From Spirochaetaceae bacterium (GTDB lineage Bacteria; Spirochaetota; Spirochaetia; Treponematales; Treponemataceae): 54,445 nucleotides of DNA. Each line of letters begins with the position of its first letter. The stretch's first letter is position 1. The stretch spans positions 1 to 54,445 of the forward strand of contig JAGBFB010000012.1 in the NCBI GenBank assembly GCA_017936665.1. The letters run 5' to 3'. Below the pieces are notes generated by a model. It saw only the letters and a list, made by a program, of their open reading frames with translations, was not told the origin of the DNA and ran no database searches. Both the position numbers and the translations under genes were made by a program. Shown here one piece after another: positions 23,836 to 32,852 of this stretch.

Positions 23836-24897
23836 ATGTCAGATACTTATCAAGCTGCTGTAGAAACTAGCAAAAAAATAGAAGCAGATTTACAAGTAAA
23901 TCCAAAAAAATATAGAGTACTTACTGGGGATAGACCTACAGGTAGATTACATATTGGGCATTATTTTGGTTCTTTGCAAAATCGTGTTCGCTTATCAAAA
24001 ATGGGTGTTCCTACAAGTATTTTGATTGCAGATTATCAAGTTTTAACTGATCATGATGCTTTTTCTGAAATTTCACAAAACACAAAACAACTTGTAATCG
24101 ATTATCTTGCTGCTGGAATTGAACCTAATGATGATGTTATTATTTATCCTCATAGTTATGTTCCAGAAGCAAATCAACTTATGATTCCTTTTTTAACTTT
24201 GGTTTCAAATGCAGAATTAAATCGTAATCCAACTGTAAAAGAAGAAATTCAAGCTGCTGGACTAAAAAGTGTAAATGCAGGAATGTATACTTATCCTGTA
24301 CATCAAGCAGTTGATATTCTTTATTGCAAAGGAAATGTTGTTCCTGTAGGTAAAGATCAACTTCCTCATCTTGAATTAACAAGATTGATTGCTCGTCGTT
24401 TTAACGAAAAATTTTCGCCAGACAATCCAGTTTTTCCGGAACCACAAGCATTATTAAGCAAAACTCCTCATATTATGGGATTAGATGGAACTCAGAAAAT
24501 GAGTAAAAGTCGTGGAAATGCAATTATGCTTTGTGCTACAGAAGATGAGACTGCAAAACTTATAAAAAAGGCAAAAACTGACGGAGAGCGATTTATCACT
24601 TATGATCCAGAAAATCGTCCTGAAGTTGCAAATCTTCTTATGTTGATTTCTCTTTGTACTGATGAAACTCCAGAAGCAATCGCTGCAAAAATTGGTGATG
24701 GTGGCGGCGGAATGTTAAAAAATATGCTTACTGAAAGTTTGAACGAAAAACTTAGACCTTTACGTGAAGAACGCAAACGCTTAGAAGCTGCTCCTGATTA
24801 TATTAGACAAGTTCTATTAAATGGAGCAGAAAAAGCTAGAGAAATGGCTGTAGAAACTTTAAAAGAAGTTCGCCACGTTATGAACATGGAAATTTAA
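23836..24897 (+). CDS. trpS: Tryptophanyl-tRNA synthetase
   Basis: A 353-residue class I aminoacyl-tRNA synthetase that charges tRNA-Trp. The ATP-binding signatures are plain: 'TGRLHIGHYFGSL' (HIGH) near residue 35 and 'GLDGTQKMSKSRGN' (KMSKS) near residue 220. The tryptophan pocket region 'PVHQAVDILYCKGNVVPVGKDQ' lies between them (first 20 residues cited as landmarks only). Length is normal for bacterial TrpS. AGAGGTG is eight bases before ATG. It is a single-gene unit with its own promoter and terminator. Confidence 0.96.
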   Translation: MSDTYQAAVETSKKIEADLQVNPKKYRVLTGDRPTGRLHIGHYFGSLQNRVRLSKMGVPTSILIADYQVLTDHDAFSEISQNTKQLVIDYLAAGIEPNDDVIIYPHSYVPEANQLMIPFLTLVSNAELNRNPTVKEEIQAAGLKSVNAGMYTYPVHQAVDILYCKGNVVPVGKDQLPHLELTRLIARRFNEKFSPDNPVFPEPQALLSKTPHIMGLDGTQKMSKSRGNAIMLCATEDETAKLIKKAKTDGERFITYDPENRPEVANLLMLISLCTDETPEAIAAKIGDGGGGMLKNMLTESLNEKLRPLREERKRLEAAPDYIRQVLLNGAEKAREMAVETLKEVRHVMNMEI

Positions 24898-24918
24898 ATT
24901 TAATTTTTTTTTGATATT

Positions 24919-24963
24919 AAACTGTTTCAAGATTTTGTAAGATTTTTTGGAACAGTTTTTTTT
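24919..24963 (+). terminator. Terminator of trpS
   Basis: AAACTGTTTCAA (24919-24930) pairs with TTGGAACAGTTT (24947-24958) through one G-U pair, followed by a T-run. Confidence 0.8.
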
Positions 24964-25001
24964 AGTTTGTAATCCTTATTTTATCGTATTATTTTTAGAA
25001 T

Positions 25002-26039
25002 ATGATGTTAAAAGGATTCAAAAAAAAATTCTTTTTTTTGTTGCTGATTTTTTATTTAGTTCAAAATGTGTTTGCAGAAAAAAATTCATTTTCAATTTCT
25101 ATAAAAATAAATCCTAAAAAAGATTTTACTTCTCAGTTGTTAACAAATATGAATGATATTTTATTTTGGAATATTTTTTTTCAAGATGAAAGTTTTGGAT
25201 TAAATGAATTTTTAGGAAAGTCATTTTCTTCTGTAATTTTTGGTCAAATGTCAAATCAAGTTATAAATAATTTTGATAAAATTTATTCACTTGATTTTAT
25301 TTTTTCGGTGAATGGTTTATCAAATTTATATTTAAGTAATTCTTTTGATTTTGATTTTTTTTATGGTGATGAATTTAGTGAATCAAAAATTCCATTTTAT
25401 AATTTTAAAATTGATTTTAATTCAATGTTTATGAAAAATAATTTTTTATTTAATTTATTTTCTGATGGTGTTTTATATAGAATAAATAAATTTGAAGAAA
25501 ATAATTCAGAATGTGTTGTTGGAATAAATTTAAATTTTGATTTATTTTTTAATGTGATTTCTGATGATTATTTATTTTTAAATGAATCAAATAATTTAAC
25601 AAATTGCAATATGACATCTATTGGTTTCAATTATAGATACAATTATTTTTCAAAAACTTTTTGGAATTTTTATTTTAATACAAATTTAAATTTTATTATT
25701 TTATCAAGTGTAAATTTTGATTTTGACAATTCTTCAGGATTAGGTTGTGGAGAAGGTGTAAAATTAAATTTTGAAATTTCAAATAATAATTTTGGTTTAC
25801 TTAGATTTAATTTATTTTTTGCAGGCATTCATTCAATAAAAAATTTACAAAATTATAACATATTAAATTTAAATGAACTTCTTTATGAAAAAAAATTAAA
25901 TTCTATTTTATCTGTTGGAGTAAAAAATTCATTATTTTTGCGATACGGTCTTATTTCTAATGTTCAAGAAAATTCCATGTTAGATGTAAAATTAAATACA
26001 TCAATTTATTTACGAGTTAATATTTTTAGCAATTTCTAA
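25002..26039 (+). CDS. Secreted Phe/Asn-rich protein, possible outer-membrane barrel
   Basis: 345 residues. A basic start and a strongly hydrophobic core ending 'VQNVFA-EK' form a signal peptide. The mature protein is dominated by Phe, Asn, Ser and Leu in alternating patterns such as 'FDFDFFYGDEFS' and 'TSIGFNYRYNYFSKTFWNF', and it ends with a strand finishing in Phe ('IYLRVNIFSNF'), all compatible with an outer-membrane beta-barrel. This is inference from composition; I do not recognise the family. The start at 25002 or 25005 cannot be separated (no clear Shine-Dalgarno). The 3' end overlaps cca by 30 bases on the opposite strand. Confidence 0.65.
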   Translation: MMLKGFKKKFFFLLLIFYLVQNVFAEKNSFSISIKINPKKDFTSQLLTNMNDILFWNIFFQDESFGLNEFLGKSFSSVIFGQMSNQVINNFDKIYSLDFIFSVNGLSNLYLSNSFDFDFFYGDEFSESKIPFYNFKIDFNSMFMKNNFLFNLFSDGVLYRINKFEENNSECVVGINLNFDLFFNVISDDYLFLNESNNLTNCNMTSIGFNYRYNYFSKTFWNFYFNTNLNFIILSSVNFDFDNSSGLGCGEGVKLNFEISNNNFGLLRFNLFFAGIHSIKNLQNYNILNLNELLYEKKLNSILSVGVKNSLFLRYGLISNVQENSMLDVKLNTSIYLRVNIFSNF

Positions 26040-27416
26040 TAATTTTTCTTTTGTATTATCAGAAGGACTTTCTAAAACATCTTGTAGTAATTCATTTAAT
26101 GTCCAACCGATTTGTTTTCCTGTTATTCCGATGTTGATTAAATCATTCCCATTGATTGCTAAATCTTTTAACGAAAGAGGAGCATTTTCATTTATACATT
26201 GATTTATTCTATCTTTAAATTCAATTAGGTTTTCAGACCATCTTCCATCTTTTAAAATAGGTGGAGTATTTGTCATTCCAGTTACATCAGCAATTCTTAA
26301 ATCAAATAAATCTTCGATTATTTCTGATGTTGTATATTTTTGTAGACTAATTCTAGTGATAAATCTTCTTATAGCAGCGTCTGTCCAAGATGATTCATAA
26401 AAAAACATGTGTTCTTTAATTAAATGACAAACATAATCAATTTCGTTATTTGAAAATTTTAATCTTGTCATAATTTCTTTACAAATTTCTGCTGATTTTT
26501 TTTCATGTCCAAAAAAAGTGATGATAGGTTTTTCAGTTCCGTCTATTTCTGTGCGAATATCTTCTTTTCTTGTACAAGGTTTTCCTACATCGTGAAAGAG
26601 GGAGGCAATTCTTACAAGTAATTTTTCTTTTGGGGCACCGTCACAAGCGTAAAACAAATGATTTAGTACATCAAATTTATGTATTCCTCTAAAGTCTGAT
26701 TGAGTAACATTTTTACAGTTAATCAATTCTGGAATAAAAAATTCTAAAATTTCAGTTTGTTCTAACAAATTCAAAGCGATTGAAGGTTTATCAGTTGTCA
26801 TCATTTTACAAAATTCATCTCTGAATCGTTCAATGGAAATTGTTTTTGTTTTTTCGATAGTTTGTGGAATTGCGTTTAATGTTTCTTCATCAATTTTGAA
26901 GTGCAATTTTGCAGCAAATCTTATAGCTCTTATTGGTCTTAATCCGTCTTCTGAAAATCTTTCAAACGGAGAACCTACTGTACGGATAATTTTATTTTTT
27001 AAATCTTTTTGTCCGTCAAATGGATCAACTATTTTTCCGTCTTGTAATGAGGCAGCAATTGCGTTAATTGTAAAATCTCTTCTTGATAAATCTTCTGTGA
27101 TGTCGTCTGTAAATGAAATTTTGTCAGGATGTCTTGAATCTGAATAACCTTGTTCAATTCTAAAAGTGGTTACTTCAATTGGAGTTCCCATAAACAAAAC
27201 AGTAACGGTACCATGTTCAATTCCTGTAGGAATTACTTTTTTGAAAATTGACATTACTTGTTCAGGAGTTGCATTAGTTGTTAAGTCAAAATCTGAGACC
27301 TTTTGCCCTAAAAGCATATCTCTAACGGCACCACCAACGAGGTATGCTTTAAATCCTGCCTTTTCAAAATAAGAATTCATTTTTTTTAGTATAGAAGGAA
27401 TGTGTACATGTTTCAT
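26010..27416 (-). CDS. cca: CCA tRNA nucleotidyltransferase with HD domain
   Basis: Adds or repairs the 3' CCA of tRNAs. The nucleotidyltransferase head has 'AYLVGGAVRDMLLG' and 'DFDLTTNA' with the catalytic aspartates, 'DLSRRDFTINAIA', then 'RPIRAIRFAAKLHF'. A middle HD domain carries 'RIASLFHDVGKPC' and 'HEKKSAEI'. About 468 residues with the start at 27416, which fits the family; earlier codons run into the promoter. All tRNA genes in this window lack CCA, so the enzyme is needed. Its -10 box overlaps that of the divergent thiamine pyrophosphokinase gene, and the leader would be almost absent. Confidence 0.92.
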   Translation of the reverse strand: MKHVHIPSILKKMNSYFEKAGFKAYLVGGAVRDMLLGQKVSDFDLTTNATPEQVMSIFKKVIPTGIEHGTVTVLFMGTPIEVTTFRIEQGYSDSRHPDKISFTDDITEDLSRRDFTINAIAASLQDGKIVDPFDGQKDLKNKIIRTVGSPFERFSEDGLRPIRAIRFAAKLHFKIDEETLNAIPQTIEKTKTISIERFRDEFCKMMTTDKPSIALNLLEQTEILEFFIPELINCKNVTQSDFRGIHKFDVLNHLFYACDGAPKEKLLVRIASLFHDVGKPCTRKEDIRTEIDGTEKPIITFFGHEKKSAEICKEIMTRLKFSNNEIDYVCHLIKEHMFFYESSWTDAAIRRFITRISLQKYTTSEIIEDLFDLRIADVTGMTNTPPILKDGRWSENLIEFKDRINQCINENAPLSLKDLAINGNDLINIGITGKQIGWTLNELLQDVLESPSDNTKEKLLEIAKNINS

Positions 27417-27440
27417 ATTTTTATAGTATAATGTAAATAA
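27417..27440. promoter_or_regulatory. Overlapping divergent -10 boxes for cca and the thiamine pyrophosphokinase gene
   Basis: Plus-strand TATAAT is at 27427-27432 with ATG at 27441. Minus-strand TATACT is at 27430-27425 with ATG at 27416. Each box stands eight bases from its start codon, so both mRNAs would begin at or next to the ATG. The -35 boxes are weak. Confidence 0.5.
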
Positions 27441-28169
27441 ATGAGTTGCGTCTATCAAAATAAAAAAAATATTTTAATATTTGCTGGTGGAATTTCTCCT
27501 TCAAAAAAAGATGTTGAATCTTTTATGATAAATCATGATATTGATTTAAATTCCTCTTTTATAATTGCTGTGGATTCTGGAATGGAAACAGTTATTAAAT
27601 TTGAGTTAAAAGCTGATTTATTAATTGGGGATATGGATAGCATTGATAAAGACACTTTGTGTAAATTTGAAAATTCAGTTTGTAAAAAAGTGTTTCCTAA
27701 AGATAAGGATTTTTCGGATACAGAATTGGCATTTATTGAAGCAAAAAAAATTCCACATAAAAATGTAATTTTGATTGGTGCTAGTGGTGGAAGAATTGAA
27801 CATTTTGTGTCATTGCTTTCTTTGTTAAATTTTGAAAAATATAATAAATCTACTATGAGTTTGCCAAATTTTTGGTTAACGGAAGAAAATATAATAGTTT
27901 TTTGTAAAAAAAAAAATCATTTACAGATTAATTCTTTGATAGAAACTGATAATATTTCTGTTTTTTCTTTAGGCAAAAATTTTTTTAATGGTAAAATAGT
28001 TAGCAAGGGATTAAAGTGGAATTTAGATAAACTAAATTGGAAAAAACAAATAAGTTTATCTAATAGAATTGACTCTGGATATAACTCCGTTGAGCTTTCT
28101 ATCAAAAGAGGAAGTTTTATCTTTGTTTTACCATTAAAAAATAATATTAAAATTGAGCTAAAAGATTAA
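27441..28169 (+). CDS. Thiamine pyrophosphokinase
   Basis: 242 residues. It transfers pyrophosphate from ATP to thiamine to give thiamine diphosphate. The family marks are 'LLIGDMDSID', 'FPKDKDFSDTELAF' and 'IGASGGRIEHF', which hold the metal and diphosphate. The C-terminal half ('IVSKGLKWNLDKLNW', 'SNRIDSGYNSVELSIKRG') matches the thiamine-binding beta domain. No other thiamine gene is present, suggesting salvage. The start at 27441 directly follows the predicted transcription start, with no ribosome binding site. Confidence 0.88.
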   Translation: MSCVYQNKKNILIFAGGISPSKKDVESFMINHDIDLNSSFIIAVDSGMETVIKFELKADLLIGDMDSIDKDTLCKFENSVCKKVFPKDKDFSDTELAFIEAKKIPHKNVILIGASGGRIEHFVSLLSLLNFEKYNKSTMSLPNFWLTEENIIVFCKKKNHLQINSLIETDNISVFSLGKNFFNGKIVSKGLKWNLDKLNWKKQISLSNRIDSGYNSVELSIKRGSFIFVLPLKNNIKIELKD

Positions 28170-28171
28170 AT

Positions 28172-29026
28172 TTAATCCTTTTTGCTTCGATTGTTTAAAG
28201 AATCTAATGCACCAATTGCTTTTGAAGCGTCATCTCGTGAAACTGCTAAAAAATCAATTAGGATAGGGTATTCTTGTAAAATTTTTCCCCAACGAGCAAA
28301 TCTTTCAATTTGTAGGTAATCATTTGCTGTAATTGTACTTTGATTTTTAGTTAATTCTGCTAAGGATTGTTTTACTTTTGCTTGAAATTCTGCATAAGAG
28401 GCTTTTGCAATATTGTATAATTCTGTATCTGGCATTTGTGCTGTTTTTACTGTTATGTTAGAAATTTCTAAGTCTTTGAATTTTGAATCAGCATTAATTC
28501 CGGCTTTTAATTCTTCAGTATCTGTTGCAAGTAACATTAAGTTATTTGCGTTATCTAATGATTTTGATAAAATATATTGAATTACTTCTTGTGCAATTAA
28601 ATCTCCTTGTTGATTTAAATATTCTTGTAATTGTTCGTTTTCTTTTGCATCAGTTCTACGAACAAAATTTGGTAAATAATTGCTTTTCATCATTAGTTCT
28701 GTTTGAACTGAAAATTTATATGAAAAATTTGGTGAGCCTTCTAGCATTGGACTATAAATATCTGCTGAAGGAAGTTCTCCTGAAATTGTGGTTGTTCTTG
28801 TTACAGGAATAATTGAAAAAATTCGCATTGATGTATTTGTAGGTAAAAGTCTTTCCCAAAACCAACAAAATTCTCCTGGTACAATTGTTTTTTGACTAAT
28901 TCCGCTTGTTTTGGAAACCATTACTCCATAAGAGCCTGCTGGAACGGCAAATTGTCCCCATCCAATAAAAAATATTGCACCTGCAAAAATTATTAGAATA
29001 AACATTGAAATTAAAAATTTTTTCAT
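28172..29026 (-). CDS. Membrane-anchored SPFH/band-7-like protein
   Basis: 284 residues. One N-terminal membrane helix (about residues 4-24) is followed by 'FAVPAGSYGVMVSKTSGI' and 'PGEFCWFWERLLPTNTSM', which resemble the start of band-7/SPFH domains, and then an alpha-helical region with Glu/Ala/Gln-rich stretches ('YAEFQAKVKQSLAEL'). Such proteins organise membrane microdomains or hold proteases. AGGAATG precedes the ATG. The gene converges with the thiamine pyrophosphokinase gene, leaving two bases between stops. The specific role is unknown. Confidence 0.65.
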   Translation of the reverse strand: MKKFLISMFILIIFAGAIFFIGWGQFAVPAGSYGVMVSKTSGISQKTIVPGEFCWFWERLLPTNTSMRIFSIIPVTRTTTISGELPSADIYSPMLEGSPNFSYKFSVQTELMMKSNYLPNFVRRTDAKENEQLQEYLNQQGDLIAQEVIQYILSKSLDNANNLMLLATDTEELKAGINADSKFKDLEISNITVKTAQMPDTELYNIAKASYAEFQAKVKQSLAELTKNQSTITANDYLQIERFARWGKILQEYPILIDFLAVSRDDASKAIGALDSLNNRSKKD

Positions 29027-29130
29027 AATAAAAACATTCCTATCAAATACTAGACTTCTGATTGTAGTTTACATTATACTAAACTATACAGATAGATATT
29101 ATACAATTTATTTGGAGTAAAGCAATATTT

Positions 29131-29478
29131 ATGAAGCAAAAAATCGAGAAACATTTTTTATTTCGCATAGTTACTAGGTTAGATTTGCTTTTATTTTTGT
29201 ATATTATTGCTCTTACAGTTGTATATATAGTTGGAAATTATAAATTTTATATCGATGAAGTATTATTATTTTTAATTAATTCCATTACTTTTCTAAGTAT
29301 TTTTTTGCTAGTTTTTTCTATTATTTCAATAATTTTCTCAATTTATTTTTTTATAAAGGAGAAAAAAAGGTTATATTTGTATTATATTTTTCTTTTTGTT
29401 TTTTTTATGATTTTTTCTGGTATAAATATTTTTATAACTTCAACCTTTGATTTTATTTTTTCAGGAATGACTTTTTAA
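29131..29478 (+). CDS. Small integral membrane protein, unknown
   Basis: 115 residues with three strongly hydrophobic segments at about 18-38, 46-75 and 82-110, joined by short charged loops ('FIKEKKRLYLY'). There is no signal peptide and no recognisable motif. TTGGAGTAA precedes the ATG, and chorismate mutase starts 16 bases after the stop, so the two are probably co-transcribed. The function cannot be told from sequence. Confidence 0.7.
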   Translation: MKQKIEKHFLFRIVTRLDLLLFLYIIALTVVYIVGNYKFYIDEVLLFLINSITFLSIFLLVFSIISIIFSIYFFIKEKKRLYLYYIFLFVFFMIFSGINIFITSTFDFIFSGMTF

Positions 29479-29494
29479 ATTATATGGAGGTAAT

Positions 29495-29866
29495 ATGAAT
29501 AAGGAAATTCAAAATAGACTTTATGGAATTAGAGGAGCAATTTGTACTCAAGATACTGTAGATGATATAGTTAAGAATACATCATTGTTATATTCTACAA
29601 TACTTGAAAAAAATGATATAAGTGAAACAGATATTGTTTCTATTCAGTTTACAACAACTCCTGATTTAACAAAATTAAATCCTGCTGCAGCACTTAGAAA
29701 ATCAGGTTATGCTTCTGATGTTCCATTATTTTGTTCTTTAGAACCTGTTTTTGAAAATAGTTTGAAAAATGTTATTAGATGTTTGATATTAGCTTATTCT
29801 CAAGAGAAAGGAAAGAGTGTTTATTTAAATGGAGCTGAAGTTCTTAGACCAGATTTAAATAAATAA
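29495..29866 (+). CDS. aroH: AroH-type chorismate mutase
   Basis: 123 residues, the size of the monofunctional AroH class that turns chorismate into prephenate on the way to Phe and Tyr. Features match the Bacillus AroH fold: 'YGIRGAICTQDT' with the active-site Arg, 'IQFTTTPDLTKLNPAAALRKSG', 'PLFCSLEPVFENSLKNVIRC' with Glu and Arg, and 'VYLNGAEVLRPDLN' with the C-terminal Tyr and Arg (longer stretches cited as landmarks). AroH is rarer than AroQ among bacteria. GGAGG lies upstream. No other aromatic gene is nearby. Confidence 0.92.
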   Translation: MNKEIQNRLYGIRGAICTQDTVDDIVKNTSLLYSTILEKNDISETDIVSIQFTTTPDLTKLNPAAALRKSGYASDVPLFCSLEPVFENSLKNVIRCLILAYSQEKGKSVYLNGAEVLRPDLNK

Positions 29867-29900
29867 AAAAAAATTTTTCAAAAAAAATATTCAAAGTATA

Positions 29901-29929
29901 TTGACATTTTTTTTGAAAACATTTATATT
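29901..29929 (+). promoter_or_regulatory. sigma70 promoter of tRNA-Thr/tRNA-Tyr
   Basis: TTGACA at 29901-29906, a 17-base spacer, and TATATT at 29924-29929, 17 bases before the first tRNA. Confidence 0.85.
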
Positions 29930-29945
29930 TCTAATCGTTCGTTAT

Positions 29946-30019
29946 GCCAACTTAGCTCAGCTGGCCAGAGCACGTGATTTGTAATCTCGGGGTCTAGGGT
30001 TCGAATCCCTAAGTTGGCT
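29946..30019 (+). tRNA. tRNA-Thr (anticodon TGT)
   Basis: A 74-base cloverleaf with acceptor GCCAACT/AGTTGGC, D arm GCTC..GAGC, anticodon loop TTTGTAA (anticodon TGT) and T arm GGTTCGAATCC. The anticodon stem has one T-T mismatch. CCA is not encoded. Confidence 0.92.
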
Positions 30020-30048
30020 TTACAAACCTTTTAAGGTTTACGAATATA

Positions 30049-30130
30049 GGGGAGGTTCCCGAGCGGTCAAAGGGGGCAGACTGTAAATCTGTTGGCTCAG
30101 CCTTCGAAGGTCCGAATCCTTCTCTCCCCA
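30049..30130 (+). tRNA. tRNA-Tyr (anticodon GTA)
   Basis: An 82-base class II tRNA with a long variable arm. Acceptor GGGGAGG/TCTCCCC, anticodon stem CAGA/TCTG with loop CTGTAAA (anticodon GTA), and T arm GGTCCGAATCC. CCA is not encoded. It shares a transcript with tRNA-Thr. Confidence 0.93.
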
Positions 30131-30136
30131 AATGGA

Positions 30137-30172
30137 AGGTGTTGAAGTAAGTTTCAACACCTTTTTTTTTCA
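30137..30172 (+). terminator. Terminator of the tRNA-Thr/tRNA-Tyr unit
   Basis: An 11-bp stem AAGGTGTTGAA/TTCAACACCTT with a five-base loop, followed by a run of T. Confidence 0.88.
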
Positions 30173-30203
30173 TAAAAAACTCTTTTTTTTATTGAGGTAA
30201 ACT

Positions 30204-30659
30204 ATGGCTCAACCATTTTATTTAGATGGATTGCATTTTTCTTGTAAACGATGTTCTCGTTGTTGTACAAAAGAAAGTGGTTATGTTTATCTTTCTAAAA
30301 AAGATTTATCAAATATCCTTTCTTGTTTAAATCTAACTAAAGAAGAATTTGTAGACACTTACTGTAGATGGGTACCTTACTATGATGGTAGCGAAGTATT
30401 GTGCTTACTTGAAAAATCAAATTATGATTGTATTTTCTGGGAGGATGGTTGTAAAGTATACAATGGTCGTCCTGTGCAATGTAGAACATATCCTTTTTGG
30501 TCTTTTATATTAAAAGATGAAAAAACTTGGAAAGATGAAAGTATAACTTGTCCTGGAATTGATTCGGGAGAATTTCATGATTTTGCACAAATAAAAAAAG
30601 CAAAAGATGAATATGATTCAAATCTTCCCATTAAAAAAAATGAATTTTATGGAGAGTAG
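30204..30659 (+). CDS. YkgJ-family cysteine cluster protein
   Basis: 151 residues. The pattern is 'FSCKRCSRCCTKESGYVYLS' near the start, 'CIFWEDGCKVYNGRPVQCR' and 'TYPFW' in the middle, and 'CPGID' near the end: the CxxC...C...C arrangement of the UPF0153/YkgJ zinc or iron-sulfur cluster family. The cofactor and reaction are unknown for most members. GAGG precedes the start. It is the first gene of a long plus-strand run; the next gene begins three bases after its stop. Confidence 0.85.
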   Translation: MAQPFYLDGLHFSCKRCSRCCTKESGYVYLSKKDLSNILSCLNLTKEEFVDTYCRWVPYYDGSEVLCLLEKSNYDCIFWEDGCKVYNGRPVQCRTYPFWSFILKDEKTWKDESITCPGIDSGEFHDFAQIKKAKDEYDSNLPIKKNEFYGE

Positions 30660-30662
30660 GTT

Positions 30663-31604
30663 ATGAAATTAAAATTCTGGGGTGTTCGAGGTTCAATTCC
30701 TTCTCCTTTGTCATCTCGAAGGCTTATGTCTAAAATACAAGCTATTGTTCAACAGATTTCAGTTTCTGATTTACAATCTATGGATACACGAGAAAAGTTT
30801 ATTTCTAAATTACCAAAGTGGTTAACTTCTACAGTTGGTGGAAATTCCCCTTGTGTTGAACTTAGTGTTTCTGATAATGAAATTTTTATTTTTGATGCTG
30901 GTTCTGGAATAAGAGAACTAGGAAAAGAATTAATAAATAAAAAAAGTGTAAAAATTCATATATTTTTATCTCATTTTCATTGGGACCACATTCAGGGTTT
31001 GCCTTTTTTTGATCCAATTTATAATCCAAATTTTGAAATTCATTTTTATTCTATAAAGTCTGATATGAAAGAATTATTATCACGACAAATGCAATCTCCA
31101 TTTTTTCCTGTAGATTTTAATGCAATTTCAAAGAATTTTCATTTTCATGTTTTGCAAGAAGGTCAGGAAATTCTTATTTGCAATCATAAGATAAATACCA
31201 AGAAAATGTTTCATCCTGATGAATCTATTGCATATTCTGTTGAGTCGCCAAATGGTAAGAAAATAATTTATGCTACAGATTCTGAGTTAAAATCAAATGA
31301 CTTTCTTGTTACTGAAGAAAATAAAAACTTTTTTAGCGAAGCTGATATATTAATAATTGATGCTCAATATACTGTTGAAGAAGCAGCAGAAAAAGAAAAT
31401 TGGGGGCATTCGACTTTCTGTTACGCAGTTGATTTTGCAACTAATTGGTTAATAAAAAAAATTTATTTATTTCATCATGAACCAAAATATGATGATAAAA
31501 AAATATTTTCAATTCTCGATTCTGCAAGATGGTATGCTCGGTATTCTTTGAAAAAAGAAATTCAAGTTGAATTAGCAATAGAAGGCGTTGAAGAAGAAAT
31601 TTAA
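30663..31604 (+). CDS. Metallo-beta-lactamase-fold hydrolase
   Basis: 313 residues. The metal-binding motif 'LSHFHWDHIQG' (HxHxDH) lies near residue 103, with 'FHPDESIAYSVE', 'YATDSE' and a late histidine in 'LFHHEPKYDDK'. The N-terminus 'MKLKFWGVRGSIPSP' is the start shared by PhnP- or RNase Z-like cytoplasmic phosphodiesterases. The substrate (nucleotide or cyclic phosphate) cannot be told. Only three bases separate it from the YkgJ gene, and GGAGAG gives the ribosome site. Confidence 0.87.
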   Translation: MKLKFWGVRGSIPSPLSSRRLMSKIQAIVQQISVSDLQSMDTREKFISKLPKWLTSTVGGNSPCVELSVSDNEIFIFDAGSGIRELGKELINKKSVKIHIFLSHFHWDHIQGLPFFDPIYNPNFEIHFYSIKSDMKELLSRQMQSPFFPVDFNAISKNFHFHVLQEGQEILICNHKINTKKMFHPDESIAYSVESPNGKKIIYATDSELKSNDFLVTEENKNFFSEADILIIDAQYTVEEAAEKENWGHSTFCYAVDFATNWLIKKIYLFHHEPKYDDKKIFSILDSARWYARYSLKKEIQVELAIEGVEEEI

Positions 31605-31624
31605 TATTTTTTTTAAGAGGTTTT

Positions 31625-31816
31625 ATGTCTGATACTACTCAAGATTCTTTTAATTTTACATTTACTTTTGAACAAGCAAAAGAAATTTGTTATCATTTGC
31701 GAAAAAATAATATAGTTTTTTCTAATAATCTAAATTTTTTTTATACAGAAATACAAAAATTTGTTTATAATTCTATGACAATAGATGAAGTTGAGGAATT
31801 TTTTGATGAAGATTAA
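31625..31816 (+). CDS. Small conserved-looking protein, unknown
   Basis: 63 residues with no signal peptide or membrane segment, acidic overall, ending 'IDEVEEFFDED'. AAGAGG stands eight bases before ATG, and the stop overlaps the mltG start by 11 bases, which argues that it is really translated and coupled to mltG. I do not recognise it. Confidence 0.65.
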   Translation: MSDTTQDSFNFTFTFEQAKEICYHLRKNNIVFSNNLNFFYTEIQKFVYNSMTIDEVEEFFDED

Positions 31817-32852
31817 ATTAAAATCAGTTTTGTTAATTTTATTAATAATAATTATTCTTGCGATAATTTTTGGTTTTTATCTTTTTAATATGTTAATGTC
31901 GCCTGTTGTATCTGATAAATTAAATCCTGAATATAAACAGTTTTCAGTAAAAATTCCACGAGGTTCTGGATTAAAAACTGTTGGTCAGAATTTATATGAA
32001 AATGATATGATAAAATCATCATTAGTATTTTATATTTATTCTCGATTTACAAAACCTCAGATAAAAGCAGGTGTTTATAATATAGACAATGCTTTATCGG
32101 TAAAAGAAATAATTTCTGTTTTTGAAACTGGAAAACAAGCTCAAATAGTTGTATCTATTCCAGAAGGTCTTACAATGCGCAGAATTGGTGAAATTCTAGA
32201 AAGAAATGATGTAGTTACAAAAGATGATTTTTTAGTTTCATGTAGAAATCCTGAGTTGTTAAAAAAATATAATTTAGAAAATATTGAATCCTTTGAAGGT
32301 TTTTTATTTCCAGATACTTATCATTTTACTCCTTCAATGAATTCTGATGAAGTTGTTACTTTTATGGTGGATAATTTTTTCAATAAAATTTCACAAATTA
32401 AAGGCTTTGAAAACTTATCTACTGAGCAAATGTATTATGTTTTACGTTTGGCTTCTATTGTAGAACGAGAATATCGTATCAAAGAGGAAGCTCCTTTGAT
32501 AGCTAGTGTTTTTTCAAATAGACTTCGACGAACCATTGGTTTATATTCTTGTGCAACTGTTGAATACATCATCACAGAAATTGAAGGACGTCCTCATCCT
32601 GATGTTATTACATATAAAGATTTGAAAATTGAAAGTCCATACAATACTTATATTCACGCTGGGTTACCTCCAACTCCGATTTCAAATCCTGGGGTGATAG
32701 CTTTGTCTGCGGCAGTGAATCCACCTAAAACTTCTTATTATTTTTTCAGATTAATAGATGCTGAAAAAGGAAAACATTATTTTTCGTCAGATTTTGATGA
32801 GCATACTGAAGTTGGAAAAACTATTTCTACAAAAAAGGCGGCAGGATATTAA
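31806..32852 (+). CDS. mltG: Endolytic murein transglycosylase MltG
   Basis: 348 residues. One membrane helix (about 7-32) anchors it with the catalytic part outside. A LysM-like domain follows ('FSVKIPRGSGLKTVGQNLYE'), and then the YceG core with the catalytic glutamate in 'LASIVEREYR' (Glu220) and 'TYIHAGLPPTPISNPG'. MltG cleaves nascent glycan strands and sets their length. The start at 31806 places the membrane helix at the N-terminus; a more upstream codon would extend into the small gene. The stop and dnaG start share one base (TAATG). Confidence 0.92.
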   Translation: MKIKLKSVLLILLIIIILAIIFGFYLFNMLMSPVVSDKLNPEYKQFSVKIPRGSGLKTVGQNLYENDMIKSSLVFYIYSRFTKPQIKAGVYNIDNALSVKEIISVFETGKQAQIVVSIPEGLTMRRIGEILERNDVVTKDDFLVSCRNPELLKKYNLENIESFEGFLFPDTYHFTPSMNSDEVVTFMVDNFFNKISQIKGFENLSTEQMYYVLRLASIVEREYRIKEEAPLIASVFSNRLRRTIGLYSCATVEYIITEIEGRPHPDVITYKDLKIESPYNTYIHAGLPPTPISNPGVIALSAAVNPPKTSYYFFRLIDAEKGKHYFSSDFDEHTEVGKTISTKKAAGY

